Shown: positions 8,886-21,179, counted from the stretch's first letter. The stretch: DNA of 33,225 bases from Candidatus Aquidulcis sp. (GCA_003670455.1 QWRK01000005.1:1-33225), one strand, 5' to 3'. Numbers and translations are program-made. The notes: generated by a model from the letters alone, not told the origin.

Positions 8886-10664
8886 CTAGCGAACTGCGAG
8901 CACCCGTTCGATGAGCGCCGTGAGGCGCGTGAGCCCAGCGTCTGGATCGTCGCCCAGATGCACCCGCAGCACGGGGAGCCCGTGGTCCGCCAGTGAGCGC
9001 ACATCCCCGAGCGCCTGAGCGTCAATCAGCTGGCCGAAGCTGTACGGCCGCCCCGGAATCGCGAGGTCGCGCGGGTGTCCAGCCACGATCTGCAGGAACC
9101 AGCCGATCGGCGCCCCACCCTTATGGAGCTGCCCGGTGGAGTGCAGAAAGCGGGGCCCAATGCCGACGGTGGTGGCTCGCCCGGTTGTGTCGCGCAGGGC
9201 GAGGCGAAGCTTGGTCAACGCTGCGGTGCGTGCCGGCGTGGTGGCGATGTACGCCTGAATGCCGATGTAGCCGTTGGCACCGAGCCGATCAAGCTGGCCG
9301 GCGATGAGCCGCTCTGCGTCATCGGCGAATGCAGCGGGGAGCGTGTCATCGGCCCAGATCTGCAGCCCATCAACTGAGCACTTGGCTGGAAGCTCTGGGA
9401 GCGCACCCTTTGCGGCAAGTTCAGCCAAAACGTTCGCGGTGTTCGTCTTCGACTCGGTGACGTTCGGCTCATCGAATGGATTGATGTTCAGTGCGGCACC
9501 AGCAAACGCCGTGGCAACCTCCCAGCGTACGAACTCTCCACCAAGATCGATGCGGTCGTTGAGGGTCCACTCCACCACTGGGTGACCGGCTGCCGCGAGT
9601 GCGTCGAGTCGCGCGTCAACGGCAGAGCCATCGGCGCAACGTGGTGCAACGCCGCCATCCAAAGTGATGCGCACAAAGAGTCGGTCGTCGCCGTATGCGT
9701 TCACGGCACCGAGTGGTTCACCATCAACGGGCACAACGCCAACGCCGTGCTTACCGGTGCTCTCAGCGACGAGCTGCTCTGCCCAGGCGCCGAAGCCATC
9801 GATCGGTTCGTCGACGATGAGAGTCATCTTGTCGCGACCCTCACGAGCGAGCGCGCCCATGATGCAGCCGAGTGCGAGTGCGTGATTTCCCGCTGGCTCT
9901 GGATCGCGGCTCTGCGCAATGGCTGCGCTCCCCGACGCGAGGAGTGGATCAAGATCGATACCAAGAAGCGCCGCTGGCACAAGGCCAACGAAGCTGAGTG
10001 CGGAGTAGCGGCCACCAATGTCGGCAGGATTCAAGAAGAGGCGACTCGTATCGACCACCTTGGTGACTCCGTCAACGCACGGCGACGGGTCACTGATTGC
10101 AGCGAAGTTTGCCGTTGGCTCCTGTGAGGAGCCGCTTGCGGCGAGTTGCTGCTTATTCAACTCGTACGCGTATGCGGCGAAGGAGAGCGTCTCAGTAGTA
10201 GTGCCCGACTTGCTCGCGAGCAAGTAGTAGCTGCTCTCTGGCTTCAGGCCAGCGACGGCAGCGTGGACCGCCTCGGGGTCGGTCGAGTCACAGATGCGCG
10301 CTTTGCCCCAGTCGGTGATGTCGGCGAATGCGCGCGCGAGTACTTCAGGGGCAAGCGACGAGCCGCCCATACCGGCAACAACAAAGTCGGTAACGCGCGT
10401 GGCGGCACCAGTGACCGGTGATTCACCGAACGCCTCAAGCGACGGAATCTCTGTGGTGAAGTACTCAGGGGCATCGAGCCAACCGAGACGATTCGCAATC
10501 TTCTCCTGAACCTCTGCATCGTTGCTCCAAAGGGATGCGTCACGCGCGGCAAGTCGAACCGCCCACTCGCCGGTGCGTGCACGGTCAAAGGTGCTCTCGA
10601 TTGCTGCAAGGTCTGAGGCTCGGCCAATGCGCGCGCGGAACGGGAGTCGTGGTTCGCTGCTCAT
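8886..10664 (-). CDS. pgi: Glucose-6-phosphate isomerase, of the type found in Tal-Pgi fusion proteins but standalone
   Basis: VVAGMGGSSLAPEVLARAF, LLASKSGTTTETLS, GGRYSALSFVGLVPAALLGID, NINPFDEPNV, GPRFLHSTGQLHKGG. Confidence 0.88.
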   Translation of the reverse strand: MSSEPRLPFRARIGRASDLAAIESTFDRARTGEWAVRLAARDASLWSNDAEVQEKIANRLGWLDAPEYFTTEIPSLEAFGESPVTGAATRVTDFVVAGMGGSSLAPEVLARAFADITDWGKARICDSTDPEAVHAAVAGLKPESSYYLLASKSGTTTETLSFAAYAYELNKQQLAASGSSQEPTANFAAISDPSPCVDGVTKVVDTSRLFLNPADIGGRYSALSFVGLVPAALLGIDLDPLLASGSAAIAQSRDPEPAGNHALALGCIMGALAREGRDKMTLIVDEPIDGFGAWAEQLVAESTGKHGVGVVPVDGEPLGAVNAYGDDRLFVRITLDGGVAPRCADGSAVDARLDALAAAGHPVVEWTLNDRIDLGGEFVRWEVATAFAGAALNINPFDEPNVTESKTNTANVLAELAAKGALPELPAKCSVDGLQIWADDTLPAAFADDAERLIAGQLDRLGANGYIGIQAYIATTPARTAALTKLRLALRDTTGRATTVGIGPRFLHSTGQLHKGGAPIGWFLQIVAGHPRDLAIPGRPYSFGQLIDAQALGDVRSLADHGLPVLRVHLGDDPDAGLTRLTALIERVLAVR

Positions 10665-11125
10665 GACTGCTCCTCCTCAATGTCGGCGACCTTGGCCGTG
10701 CGGCGGAGGTATCGCTCTTCGCTACTTGGTTCGGACTGCAAGAAGGCGGCGAGCGTTTCAAGCGCCGTCTCAAGCGTGATGAGGTTTGCGCCGAAGGCAA
10801 GCACGTTCATATCGTCATGCACCACACCCTGCCGGGCCGAAGCTGGATCGTGGGCGATCGAAGCACGAATGCCGTGGAACTTATTGGCAGCGATCGTCAC
10901 GCCGATTCCTGAGCCACAGATCACCAGGCCGCGATCGGCCTGGCCGGAGATCATGCGCTCCGCCACCGCGCGTGCGGAGTCGGGGTAGTCGTCGGTCGGG
11001 TCGCTCCCGTCACCGCCGAGGTCGGCAACGCTCCAGTCAGGCGCGATCTCCGCAACGCGGGCAACGATCGCTGCCTTGAGAGCGGCTCCGGCGTGATCGG
11101 CGGCGATGGCGAGTCGGCGGCCCAC
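10661..11125 (-). CDS. rpiB: Ribose-5-phosphate isomerase B
   Basis: LAIAADHAGAALKAAI, DLGGDGSDPTDDYPDSARAVAE, RGLVICGSGIGVTIAANKFHGIRAS, NVLAFGANLI. GTG start at 11125 proposed, 1 nt after the tkt stop; listed ORF extends upstream. Confidence 0.9.
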   Translation of the reverse strand: MGRRLAIAADHAGAALKAAIVARVAEIAPDWSVADLGGDGSDPTDDYPDSARAVAERMISGQADRGLVICGSGIGVTIAANKFHGIRASIAHDPASARQGVVHDDMNVLAFGANLITLETALETLAAFLQSEPSSEERYLRRTAKVADIEEEQS

Positions 11126-11126
11126 C

Positions 11127-13175
11127 TCAGCGAACCTGATGCCCGTCGTGCAGGTGTGGCGTTGGAACGACGCCGTGCACGCTGCCCGCGAGCACGCCCT
11201 TGGCGATCTCCACGATGCGCTCTGGGGTGAAACCGAACTCCTTGAAGAGGGTTGGCGCTGGGGCCGATGCGCCGAAGCGGTCCATCGCAATGATGGCGCC
11301 GTCGGTGCCCGACCAGCGATCCCAGCCGAGGCTCACACCCGCCTCAATAGCGACGCGTGCACGCAGTGCAGCTGGCAGTACCGACTCGCGGTACGCCGCA
11401 TCCTGCTCGCCGAAGAGTTCAGGGCAGGGCATCGAAACAACGCGCGTTGGTGTGCCGGCCGCCTCGAGCTGCTCCGCCGCCGCAACGGCGAGGTGCAACT
11501 CAGAGCCCGTCGAAATCAAGATCATCTTCGCGGCACCCGTCGCCTCGCGAAGCACATACGCTCCGCGTCGTACGCCAGCCGCTGCACCGGTAATGGAGCC
11601 AGCAAGCACCGGCAGCTTCTGTCGGGTGAAGGCGAGCACCGTTGGTGCATGTCGTCGTTCAACGGCAACACCCCACGCCGCAGCGGCCTCATTCGGATCA
11701 CCAGGTCGGAAGAAGCGCACGTTTGGAATTGCGCGCAACGCGGCGTAGTGCTCAACCGGCTGGTGTGTTGGACCATCTTCACCGAGACCAATTGAGTCGT
11801 GCGTGAAGACGAAGATGCTGCCGAGGTTTGCGAGCGCTGCGAGACGGAGTGCGCCACGCAGGTAATCGCTGAACGTGAGGAACGTTGCAACGAATGGGAT
11901 CAGACCACCGTGGTACGAGATGCCGTTCGCAATCGCCGCCATTGCGTGCTCGCGCACGCCGTAGCTAATGTTGCGCCCCGACTCGGTGGCGGTGAACTTG
12001 CCACCACCATGAATGTCGGTGAGGTTTGACTCTGAGAGGTCGGCGCTGCCGCCGATCAACTCTGGAAGAACGGCACCAAGCGCGGTGATGCTCGACTGGC
12101 TGACGTTGCGCGTTGGCGCATCGCCACCAATCTCGTACTTCGGTAGCGCGCTCTCCCAGCCGGCTGGGAGTGTTCCCGCCATGCGGCGCTGCAACTCAGC
12201 GGCCTCGGCCGGGAAGGCGGTGGCGTAGGCGAGCAGCTGCTTGGCGTGCTCGGCAACGAGCGTGGCACCGTGATTGCTGCGCTCTTTATAGAGGGCGGCA
12301 ACATCGGCAGGCACTGCAAAGGTTGCCTCTGGGTCAACACCATAGGCGGCCTTGGTGAGCTTCACCTCATCAGGACCGAGTGGTGCGCCGTGTGACTTCT
12401 GGCTCCCCGCCTTGTTTGGTGAACCGAAGCCGATGACGGTTCGCACTGCGATGAGGCTTGGTCGCTCGTCGGCAATTGCCCAATCAATAGCGCGATCGAT
12501 GGCCTCGATGTCGTTGCCATCCTCAACGCGAGCGGTGTGCCAGCCGTAGGCATCAAAGCGCTTCAACACATCCTCGGACCAGGCGGTCGAGGTTGGTCCG
12601 TCGAGCTGAATGAGGTTGTCGTCCCAGAGGTAGATCAACTTGCTGAGCTTCAAGTGCCCCGCGAGCGAAGCGGCCTCAGAGGCGATCCCCTCCTGAAGAT
12701 CGCCATCAGAGACGATGGCGAAGACGCGGTGGTCAATGACGGTGTGTCCTGGGCGGTTGAACTCCTCGGCGAGGCGGCGCTCTGCGATCGCCATACCAAC
12801 GCCGTTCGCGAACCCTTGGCCGAGTGGGCCGGTGGTGGCCTCGACGCCGGCGGTCAGACCAAACTCTGGGTGCCCAGGGGTCAGTGAGCCCCACTGGCGG
12901 AACGCCTTGAGGTCGTCGAGCGTGAGGCCGTAGCCGGCGAGATGAATGAGCGAATAGAGGAGCGCGCTCGCATGTCCGTTGGAGAGCACGAAACGGTCGC
13001 GGTTGAACCAGCTCGGCGTTGCTGGTGCATGGCGAAGGTGTCGTGACCAGATCGTGTGTGCCATCGGTGCGCAGCCCATTGGGGCGCCTGGGTGTCCACT
13101 GTTGGCCGCCTGCACCGTATCAATGGCGAGGGTGCGAATCGTCGTAACGGCCGACTGGTCGAGGCGCTGATCCAT
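11127..13175 (-). CDS. tkt: Transketolase
   Basis: [83 protein letters not shown] 13175 chosen for the upstream GGAGAG; ATG 13187 is the alternative. Confidence 0.95.
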   Translation of the reverse strand: MDQRLDQSAVTTIRTLAIDTVQAANSGHPGAPMGCAPMAHTIWSRHLRHAPATPSWFNRDRFVLSNGHASALLYSLIHLAGYGLTLDDLKAFRQWGSLTPGHPEFGLTAGVEATTGPLGQGFANGVGMAIAERRLAEEFNRPGHTVIDHRVFAIVSDGDLQEGIASEAASLAGHLKLSKLIYLWDDNLIQLDGPTSTAWSEDVLKRFDAYGWHTARVEDGNDIEAIDRAIDWAIADERPSLIAVRTVIGFGSPNKAGSQKSHGAPLGPDEVKLTKAAYGVDPEATFAVPADVAALYKERSNHGATLVAEHAKQLLAYATAFPAEAAELQRRMAGTLPAGWESALPKYEIGGDAPTRNVSQSSITALGAVLPELIGGSADLSESNLTDIHGGGKFTATESGRNISYGVREHAMAAIANGISYHGGLIPFVATFLTFSDYLRGALRLAALANLGSIFVFTHDSIGLGEDGPTHQPVEHYAALRAIPNVRFFRPGDPNEAAAAWGVAVERRHAPTVLAFTRQKLPVLAGSITGAAAGVRRGAYVLREATGAAKMILISTGSELHLAVAAAEQLEAAGTPTRVVSMPCPELFGEQDAAYRESVLPAALRARVAIEAGVSLGWDRWSGTDGAIIAMDRFGASAPAPTLFKEFGFTPERIVEIAKGVLAGSVHGVVPTPHLHDGHQVR

Positions 13176-13322
13176 GGGTCTCTCCATCCATCACTAGGCA
13201 GGTGGGCCGTCGGCGCGGAGTTGCTCACGTGCGCCTCGGTGCTGCAGGGAGATTGTAGACTCACTGCACGTGCGCCGTTGCAACCGAGTGGCAACGCGGC
13301 GCTGCCCGCCAAAGGAGGAGTT

Positions 13323-14360
13323 ATGTCGGGATCTACCTCGCCTGCCGCCGTTCAGGCCACCGGGATCGGCCGCGTCTTTTCGGCGAAGGGCGGCCCCGTC
13401 ACCGCGCTGGACGGCATTGACCTGCGCATTGAACCTGGCGAGCTCTTCGGGGTCCTTGGCCCAAACGGCGCAGGTAAGAGCACGCTGATCAAGATTCTGA
13501 GCACCCTTCTCCTTCCGAGTACCGGATCCGCCTCAATCTTTGGCCTCGATGTGGTCACCGAAACAGCACGCGTGCGCCGGATCATGAACCTGGTCGCCGG
13601 CGGTGACTTTTCTGGGTACGGCCTGTTGACGGTTCGTGAGCAGCTGGCGATGTTTGCCCAGTTCTACGGCCTGCCGTATCGCGAGGGGATGGCGAAGGTT
13701 GATGCGCAGCTCGCCTCGTTCGGCATTGAAGAGATTCGCGATCGAAAGATCAGCGCTCTCTCAACAGGCCAACGCCAGAAGTTGAACTTCGCACGGTCGT
13801 TCTTGAATGACCCATGGATCCTCTTCCTTGATGAGCCAACCATTGGCCTCGACGTCTCGGCCGCGCGCGATGTGCGCGATCGCGTGCGCGCCTTCCAAGC
13901 GGAACAGCCTGGGCGGACCGTTCTCTTGACGACGCACTACATGGCCGAGGCAGATGAGATGTGCGACCGCATCGCTATCGTCGATCATGGGCGCATCTTG
14001 GCGCAGGGGACACCAACAGAGTTGAAGCGCATGGTGCAGAAGGATGCACTCTTTGTCGTTGGCATTGACGCACTCCCTGCATCGATGTCGTTGGACTCGT
14101 TGCGCGCGCTCCCTGGCGTGATCTCAGTCGCGGCGCGAGATGCCGATGGTAGCGACGCCTCTGGCGTCGGATCGCCAATGCGACGGCTCGCAATCGGCCT
14201 CAAGGAAGATGGCGCACTCGGCGGCGTGATCAGTGCGCTTGCTGCAGGTGGCGCACACCTGCAAGAGATCTCCAAGAGTGAACCAACCCTGGAAGAGGTC
14301 TTCGTGCAACTGGTTGGTCGCGGGATCAGCGAATCAGATGAGGCGAGCAATGGGGAGTAG
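13323..14360 (+). CDS. ABC-2 type transporter ATP-binding protein
   Basis: AAAGGAGGAGTT SD before ATG 13323; GVLGPNGAGKSTLIKILSTLLLPSTG, LSTGQRQKLNFARSFLNDPWILFLDEPTIGLD, LLTTHYMAEADEM. Confidence 0.93.
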   Translation: MSGSTSPAAVQATGIGRVFSAKGGPVTALDGIDLRIEPGELFGVLGPNGAGKSTLIKILSTLLLPSTGSASIFGLDVVTETARVRRIMNLVAGGDFSGYGLLTVREQLAMFAQFYGLPYREGMAKVDAQLASFGIEEIRDRKISALSTGQRQKLNFARSFLNDPWILFLDEPTIGLDVSAARDVRDRVRAFQAEQPGRTVLLTTHYMAEADEMCDRIAIVDHGRILAQGTPTELKRMVQKDALFVVGIDALPASMSLDSLRALPGVISVAARDADGSDASGVGSPMRRLAIGLKEDGALGGVISALAAGGAHLQEISKSEPTLEEVFVQLVGRGISESDEASNGE

Positions 14361-15240
14361 CGTTGTCGGCGCAGAGGCCGCTGCACTTATCTCGCGCATT
14401 CATGAAGAGACCAGCTGGAGCTTGGGGCGCCGAATCCGTCACGCCTTTGTCTCGGTGGTGGCACGCGCCTATCCGCGCGTGATCGGCGCAGCACGCGAAC
14501 CATCATGGCTCTTCTTTGATCTGGTCTTCCCGATTCTCGGCATGTGCTCGATCGTCTTCCTGCTTCGCTCACGCGGGGTGGATGAGGCCTGGATCGCCTC
14601 CACGATCTTGGCGACGGCACTCCTCTCCTTCTGGATCTCCGTGGTCTGGATGATGGGAGCGCAGTTCCACTGGGAGCGTGACTCCGGGAACCTTCTCCTC
14701 TACATCACCGCCCCTGTTGGCCTCGGCGCAATTGCGCTCGGGATGGCGATCGGCGGTGCCCTTGGCGTGGTCATTCGAGCGGTGATCATCACCGTGGCGG
14801 GCGTGCTCCTTTTCGGTGCGAAGTACCAGGTCGCCGACCCGTTCCTCCTTGCGCTGGTGATTTTGGCGGGGGTCGCGGCGATGTACTCGCTTGGCGTCTG
14901 CCTCTCGTCGGTCTTCCTGATCTCCGGTCGCGAAGCAGATCACCTCGGCAGCCTCTTGAACGAGCCGATGCAACTCCTCGGCGGCGTCTACGCACCAGTG
15001 CGCTCCATGGGCACGGTCGGGGTGGTCGCGCTCGGAATCTTGCCGCTCGCCCCAGCGATTGATGCGCTCCGCCAGGTTGCGGTGCCACAACTCGCCGCAA
15101 CGGGGATCTTGCCCGTAGGTGTGGAGCTGCTGATTCTCTTGGTGATGACGATCGTGTTCGGCGTGATCGGGCGAGTGCTACTCGCGCACATTGAACGGGT
15201 CGGTCGAGCTGGTGGAAAGTTGTTGGCGCGTGCGGATTAG
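14338..15240 (+). CDS. ABC-2 type transporter permease
   Basis: Multi-TM protein with ABC-2 permease pattern; start at 14338 or 14350 overlaps the ATPase end. Confidence 0.85.
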   Translation: MRRAMGSSVVGAEAAALISRIHEETSWSLGRRIRHAFVSVVARAYPRVIGAAREPSWLFFDLVFPILGMCSIVFLLRSRGVDEAWIASTILATALLSFWISVVWMMGAQFHWERDSGNLLLYITAPVGLGAIALGMAIGGALGVVIRAVIITVAGVLLFGAKYQVADPFLLALVILAGVAAMYSLGVCLSSVFLISGREADHLGSLLNEPMQLLGGVYAPVRSMGTVGVVALGILPLAPAIDALRQVAVPQLAATGILPVGVELLILLVMTIVFGVIGRVLLAHIERVGRAGGKLLARAD

Positions 15241-16123
15241 CGCAGGTTCTACACCAGAGGTGCGCCCGTTCGGTCCGTTGCGTGGCGGCGCTGCCGATGC
15301 CGCGCGCTCTCTAGTCGCCTCGGCGCGACTCGCGTGGGCGATTGAGGGGAACTGGGCGCAGCCGGTCTACCTTGCGGCATTCCTCATCGTGCGACCACTC
15401 GCGTTTCTTGGACTCTTTCTCGCCGTGCTCAGCATCGGTGGCTCACTGAACGTTGCGACGATTGGGTTTGTGGTGATCGGCCAGGCCGTCTTCCAGATTG
15501 TGAGCGCCGCACTCGAAGGCCCAACGCATGCGCTCCTCGACGATCGCGAGCGCTATCGCACCATTCGCTACATCTTTGCAACGCCATCGTCACTGCTCCC
15601 TGTCTCCATTGGTCGCTCGCTGGTGAAGGCGAGCATTGCGGGGTTTAGTGCGCTCGTTGTGATCGGCGCAGGGATGCTGCTCGGCGTACCGATGCGTGCC
15701 GGTGGACCTGACCTGCTGCTCTTCGCGGCGGTGCTCCCACTTGGGCTCCTCTCGGTTGTTGGGCTTGGCATCGTCCTCGGCGGTCTCTGTGTGCAGCTCC
15801 GCAATGACGCGTGGTCGTATCCAGAGGCGGTCTCATCAACCGTCTTCCTGCTCTGCGGTGCGATCTTCCCGCTCGAGGTGCTGCCAGGACCGGTGCAAAA
15901 CATCGCCGCAGCACTTCCGATCACCTGGTGGATCGAGGGACTGCGCCGCGCACTGCTCGGCACCACCTCACCAGGTATCCTCGGCACCATGCCCACCAAC
16001 GAGCTCCTGCTCATCCTTGCCGTGGGTACCGCGGTGATTTGGCTCATCTCACCACGCCTCTTCGTGGCAGGGATCGACCGTGCCCGTGAAAAGGGGCAGC
16101 TCGACCAGAACACCGCTTCGTGA
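15191..16123 (+). CDS. ABC-2 type transporter permease, second subunit
   Basis: Multi-TM protein with AALPITWWIEGLRRALLG, typical of ABC-2 permeases. Exact start uncertain; ORF start overlaps the preceding gene by about 50 nt. Confidence 0.82.
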   Translation: MNGSVELVESCWRVRISAGSTPEVRPFGPLRGGAADAARSLVASARLAWAIEGNWAQPVYLAAFLIVRPLAFLGLFLAVLSIGGSLNVATIGFVVIGQAVFQIVSAALEGPTHALLDDRERYRTIRYIFATPSSLLPVSIGRSLVKASIAGFSALVVIGAGMLLGVPMRAGGPDLLLFAAVLPLGLLSVVGLGIVLGGLCVQLRNDAWSYPEAVSSTVFLLCGAIFPLEVLPGPVQNIAAALPITWWIEGLRRALLGTTSPGILGTMPTNELLLILAVGTAVIWLISPRLFVAGIDRAREKGQLDQNTAS

Positions 16124-17034
16124 GCCGCGCCCCACTCAGCGTCCGTGCCGTCGCTGAACTTGGCGTGCTCGTTGCCATGGCGACCTGGGCCGTTAACTTC
16201 ACCGTTGTTAAATCGGCGGTACTGGTTTGGCCTGTGCTCCCGTTCTCTGCCATTCGCATCACTGCGGCTGGCATCTTGGTGCTCGGTTGGGCAGTCATGC
16301 GCGGTGCAAACTTCCGCATGGCACGTCGCGACCTGCTTGCCGCTGCACTCTTTGGTGTGATCGGGCAGGGCCTGTATCAACTCCTCTGGGCCGGTGCCTT
16401 CGGCACTATTAATGCGGGCACCAGCGCGCTCCTCATTGCGGTGACGCCGTTTCTCACGGCGATCCTCGCCTCCCTGCTGCGCATCGATCCACTGAAGCCT
16501 GCGGTTGCCGTTGGCGGCATCATTGCCTTCGCTGGTGTTGTGGCCGTTGCCCTTGGTGAAGGGGCAGGCGCATTCGGTGGCGAGACCACCGGCGTCCTGA
16601 TGACACTCGCCGCTGCGGTCTGTTGGGCGGCGTATCTGCTTGCAGGCGCACGCGTTATTCCGCGCGTTGGCGCAATTGCCTGGACCGCCTGGAGCATGAT
16701 CTTCGGTGGCGGTGCGCTCTTCATCTCCGCGATTGCCGCTGGGCAATTCGACGGGCTTGCCGCGCCACCACCAGCCGCCATCTTCGGCCTGGTCTTCTCC
16801 ACCCTCGGCTCGAGCAGCTTGGCCAACGTCCTGTATTTCATGGCGGTGCCGATCGTTGGCGTGTCACGCGTCGCCAGTTTCCAGTTGCTCGTGCCGTTCC
16901 TCGCCGTCGTTGTCTCCGCCGCTGTGCTCAGCGAGGCCCTCGAGCCGATCCAAGCGTTCGGCGGCGCGCTCATCCTCTTGGGCATCTGGGCAGGGCGCCA
17001 AACCAGTCTCCCGTTCCGCCGCCGCCTGCGATAG
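16120..17034 (+). CDS. EamA/DMT-family transporter
   Basis: About 10 predicted TM segments in two repeats; LGVLVAMATWAVNFTVVKSAV and second-half LGSSSLANVLYFMAVPIVGVSRVASFQLLVPFLAVV; GTGA overlap with the upstream gene. Confidence 0.88.
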   Translation: MSRAPLSVRAVAELGVLVAMATWAVNFTVVKSAVLVWPVLPFSAIRITAAGILVLGWAVMRGANFRMARRDLLAAALFGVIGQGLYQLLWAGAFGTINAGTSALLIAVTPFLTAILASLLRIDPLKPAVAVGGIIAFAGVVAVALGEGAGAFGGETTGVLMTLAAAVCWAAYLLAGARVIPRVGAIAWTAWSMIFGGGALFISAIAAGQFDGLAAPPPAAIFGLVFSTLGSSSLANVLYFMAVPIVGVSRVASFQLLVPFLAVVVSAAVLSEALEPIQAFGGALILLGIWAGRQTSLPFRRRLR

Positions 17035-17078
17035 ACTCCGTCAGGCTCGTTCGGGAATCCCCGAACGCCCCACCTTGA

Positions 17079-18839
<1,761 letters not shown>

Positions 18840-18882
18840 TCGCCCATAATCGGGCTAATCCATTAAGTATTGAGGGGGCGCT

Positions 18883-19539
18883 ATGAAGTTCTTCTTGGAC
18901 ACCGCTGACATCGAAGAGATCAAGACTGGGATCAAGTGGGGCGTCGTTGATGGCGTCACCACGAACCCGTCGCTCTACGCGAAGGTTGGCGGCTCGTACG
19001 AGGAGATCCTGAAGGAGATCTGCGGCCTGACCAAGGGCCCGGTCTCTGCAGAGGTCATCAGCGATGACGCTGACGGCATGGTTAAGGAGGGTCTAGCCTT
19101 CGCGAAGATCGCTCCAAACATTGTGGTCAAGGTTGCCCTCACCACCGCCGGACTCGAGGCCATTAGCCGCCTCGCCGCCGAGGGGATCAAGACGAACTGC
19201 ACCCTGATCTTCACGGCGAACCAGGGGCTCATGGCGGCGAAGGCGGGTGCCTCGCTGATCAGCCCATTTGTCGGCCGACTCGACGACATCAACGAAGACG
19301 GCATGATCGTGATCCAGGAGCTCGCCGAGATCTTCGCGAACTACGAGGGGCTCGATCACTGCGAGATCCTCGCCGCCTCGATCCGACACCCACGACACGT
19401 CACAGAGTCAGCACTGGCAGGGGCACACGTTGCAACGATGCCTCTCAAGGTGTTGGAGCAGATGACGAAGCATCCACTCACCGAGAAGGGGATCGCGATC
19501 TTCAAGTCAGACTGGGCGAAGGCGACCTCCGGAAAGTAG
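18883..19539 (+). CDS. tal: Transaldolase, short FSA/TalC type
   Basis: MKFFLDTADIEEIKTGIKWGVVDGVTTNPSL, NIVVKVALTTAGLEA, NCTLIFTANQGLMAAKAGASLISPFVGRLDD. Confidence 0.93.
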   Translation: MKFFLDTADIEEIKTGIKWGVVDGVTTNPSLYAKVGGSYEEILKEICGLTKGPVSAEVISDDADGMVKEGLAFAKIAPNIVVKVALTTAGLEAISRLAAEGIKTNCTLIFTANQGLMAAKAGASLISPFVGRLDDINEDGMIVIQELAEIFANYEGLDHCEILAASIRHPRHVTESALAGAHVATMPLKVLEQMTKHPLTEKGIAIFKSDWAKATSGK

Positions 19540-19563
19540 TCACGGGCCCGAAACCGCGGGCTC

Positions 19564-19592
19564 TTGACGAGCGGCAACGGCTGCCGTAGAGT
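19564..19592 (+). promoter_or_regulatory. Candidate promoter upstream of rho
   Basis: TTGACG (19564-19569), 17-nt spacer, TAGAGT (19587-19592) in the tal-rho intergenic region. Confidence 0.6.
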
Positions 19593-19686
19593 TCTCTCAT
19601 CCCCCCCGATCTGCACAGCGAACGCGGCGCAGTTTCGCGTACCGGGGATGTATCCACCCACAGGTAGAGGAAGGTATCCAACTGAT

Positions 19687-21093
19687 ATGAACGACGGACG
19701 AAACCGCGGCCCACGACGACCACCCCGCCGCGGCGGACCAAACCCAAACTCGATGCGCATGCCACAGGGCGCGCTGCCGGCCGATGTCGAGGTGCTCTCT
19801 GAGGCCGACCTCGCCGCCGAAGGCCTCGTCACCTTTGCCGCACTCGCCAACATGAAAGCGACCGAGCTCATCGCCGCAGCGAAGAAGCTCGGCGTTGAAG
19901 CTACCCAGCAAGAGGAGCTCTCCGCTGTTATCCAGAAGGTCCTCACGGCGCAGGCCGATGAACAGGGTCAGATCTGGGCCGAGGGAATCCTTGAAATTGT
20001 CGATGACGGCTACGGCTTCATTCGACGCAACGGCCTTCTTCCAAGCGCCGATGATGTGTATGTTCCATCGCCAATGGTGCGCCGTCTCGGCTTGCGCCAG
20101 GGCGACACGATCGGTGGCGTCATTCGTGCACCGCGCGAAGGCGAGAAGTTCTGGGGGATGCTCCGCATTGAGATCGTCTCCGGCACCGACCCAGAGTCGG
20201 CGCGACAGCGTCCGCACTTCGGCGATCTCACACCGATTCACCCGATTGAGTTGATCAACCTTGAGACGGTTCCCTCGAACCTCTCGCAGCGGCTCATCAA
20301 CCTGGTCAACCCACTCGGCAAGGGACAGCGCGCCCTGATCGTTTCGCCACCGAAGGCCGGTAAGACGAGCCTGCTGAAGCAGATCGCCCAAGGCGTCACG
20401 GCGAACTACCCAGAGATCTCCCTGATGGTCTGCCTCATTGGCGAGCGACCAGAAGAGGTCACCGACATGCGCCGCTCCGTGAAGGGCGAGGTCATCTCGT
20501 CGACCTTCGACGAGCCAACCGAGAACCACACCCATGTCGCCGAGATGGCGCTCGAGATTGCGAAGCGCCGCACCGAGGCTGGTGCCGACGTCGTCGTGCT
20601 GCTCGACTCCATCACACGACTGGCACGTGCCTACAACTTGGCGCTCCCACCATCCGGACGAACGCTCTCGGGCGGTATCGACCCAATCGCCCTCTACCCA
20701 CCGAAGCGCTTCTTCGGTGCCGCACGAAAGCTCGAAGAGGGTGGCTCCCTCACCATCATCGGCACCTGCTTGGTCGACACCGGCTCGAAGATGGACGACG
20801 TGATCTACGAAGAGTTCAAGGGGACGGGTAACTCCGAACTTGTGCTCGACCGTAAGTTGGCCGAGAAGCGCATCTTTCCGGCGATCGACGTGCAGCGCTC
20901 CGGCACCCGTCGCGAGGAGCTCCTCCTTGATGAGGGGACCCTCAAGATGGTCTGGACGATGCGCCGCATGCTCTCCGCCGTTGGCGCGAATGAGGGGATC
21001 GAGTTGCTCCTCAATCGCATCGCGAAGACAGAGTCGAATGCCCAGTTCCTCGCCTCGCTCACCAAGGGAACCGAGGGGTCAAACCCCTCGTAG
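19687..21093 (+). CDS. rho: Transcription termination factor Rho
   Basis: [76 protein letters not shown] 19687 chosen. Confidence 0.96.
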   Translation: MNDGRNRGPRRPPRRGGPNPNSMRMPQGALPADVEVLSEADLAAEGLVTFAALANMKATELIAAAKKLGVEATQQEELSAVIQKVLTAQADEQGQIWAEGILEIVDDGYGFIRRNGLLPSADDVYVPSPMVRRLGLRQGDTIGGVIRAPREGEKFWGMLRIEIVSGTDPESARQRPHFGDLTPIHPIELINLETVPSNLSQRLINLVNPLGKGQRALIVSPPKAGKTSLLKQIAQGVTANYPEISLMVCLIGERPEEVTDMRRSVKGEVISSTFDEPTENHTHVAEMALEIAKRRTEAGADVVVLLDSITRLARAYNLALPPSGRTLSGGIDPIALYPPKRFFGAARKLEEGGSLTIIGTCLVDTGSKMDDVIYEEFKGTGNSELVLDRKLAEKRIFPAIDVQRSGTRREELLLDEGTLKMVWTMRRMLSAVGANEGIELLLNRIAKTESNAQFLASLTKGTEGSNPS

Positions 21094-21179
21094 TCCACGC
21101 ACGAGGCACAGCGTGTGCCAGGGTGCCCCGCTCGGCGGCATAGCCGAGGGGTAGACTAAGGCGGAGATCGGAGGCTGGA

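Noticed and set aside
9582-10127. 181-aa plus-strand ORF inside pgi
   Set aside because: Antisense to confident PGI coding sequence; no recognisable domain.
15568-16746. 392-aa minus-strand ORF across the permease/EamA genes
   Set aside because: Antisense to two clearly membrane-spanning coding genes; composition is low-complexity and non-protein-like.
19540-19686. tRNA or small RNA gene in the tal-rho gap
   Set aside because: No cloverleaf or T-loop (GTTCRA) pattern; the region is better explained as the rho promoter and leader.
19597-20535. 312-aa minus-strand ORF inside rho
   Set aside because: Complementary frame of rho; no independent start signal or motif.
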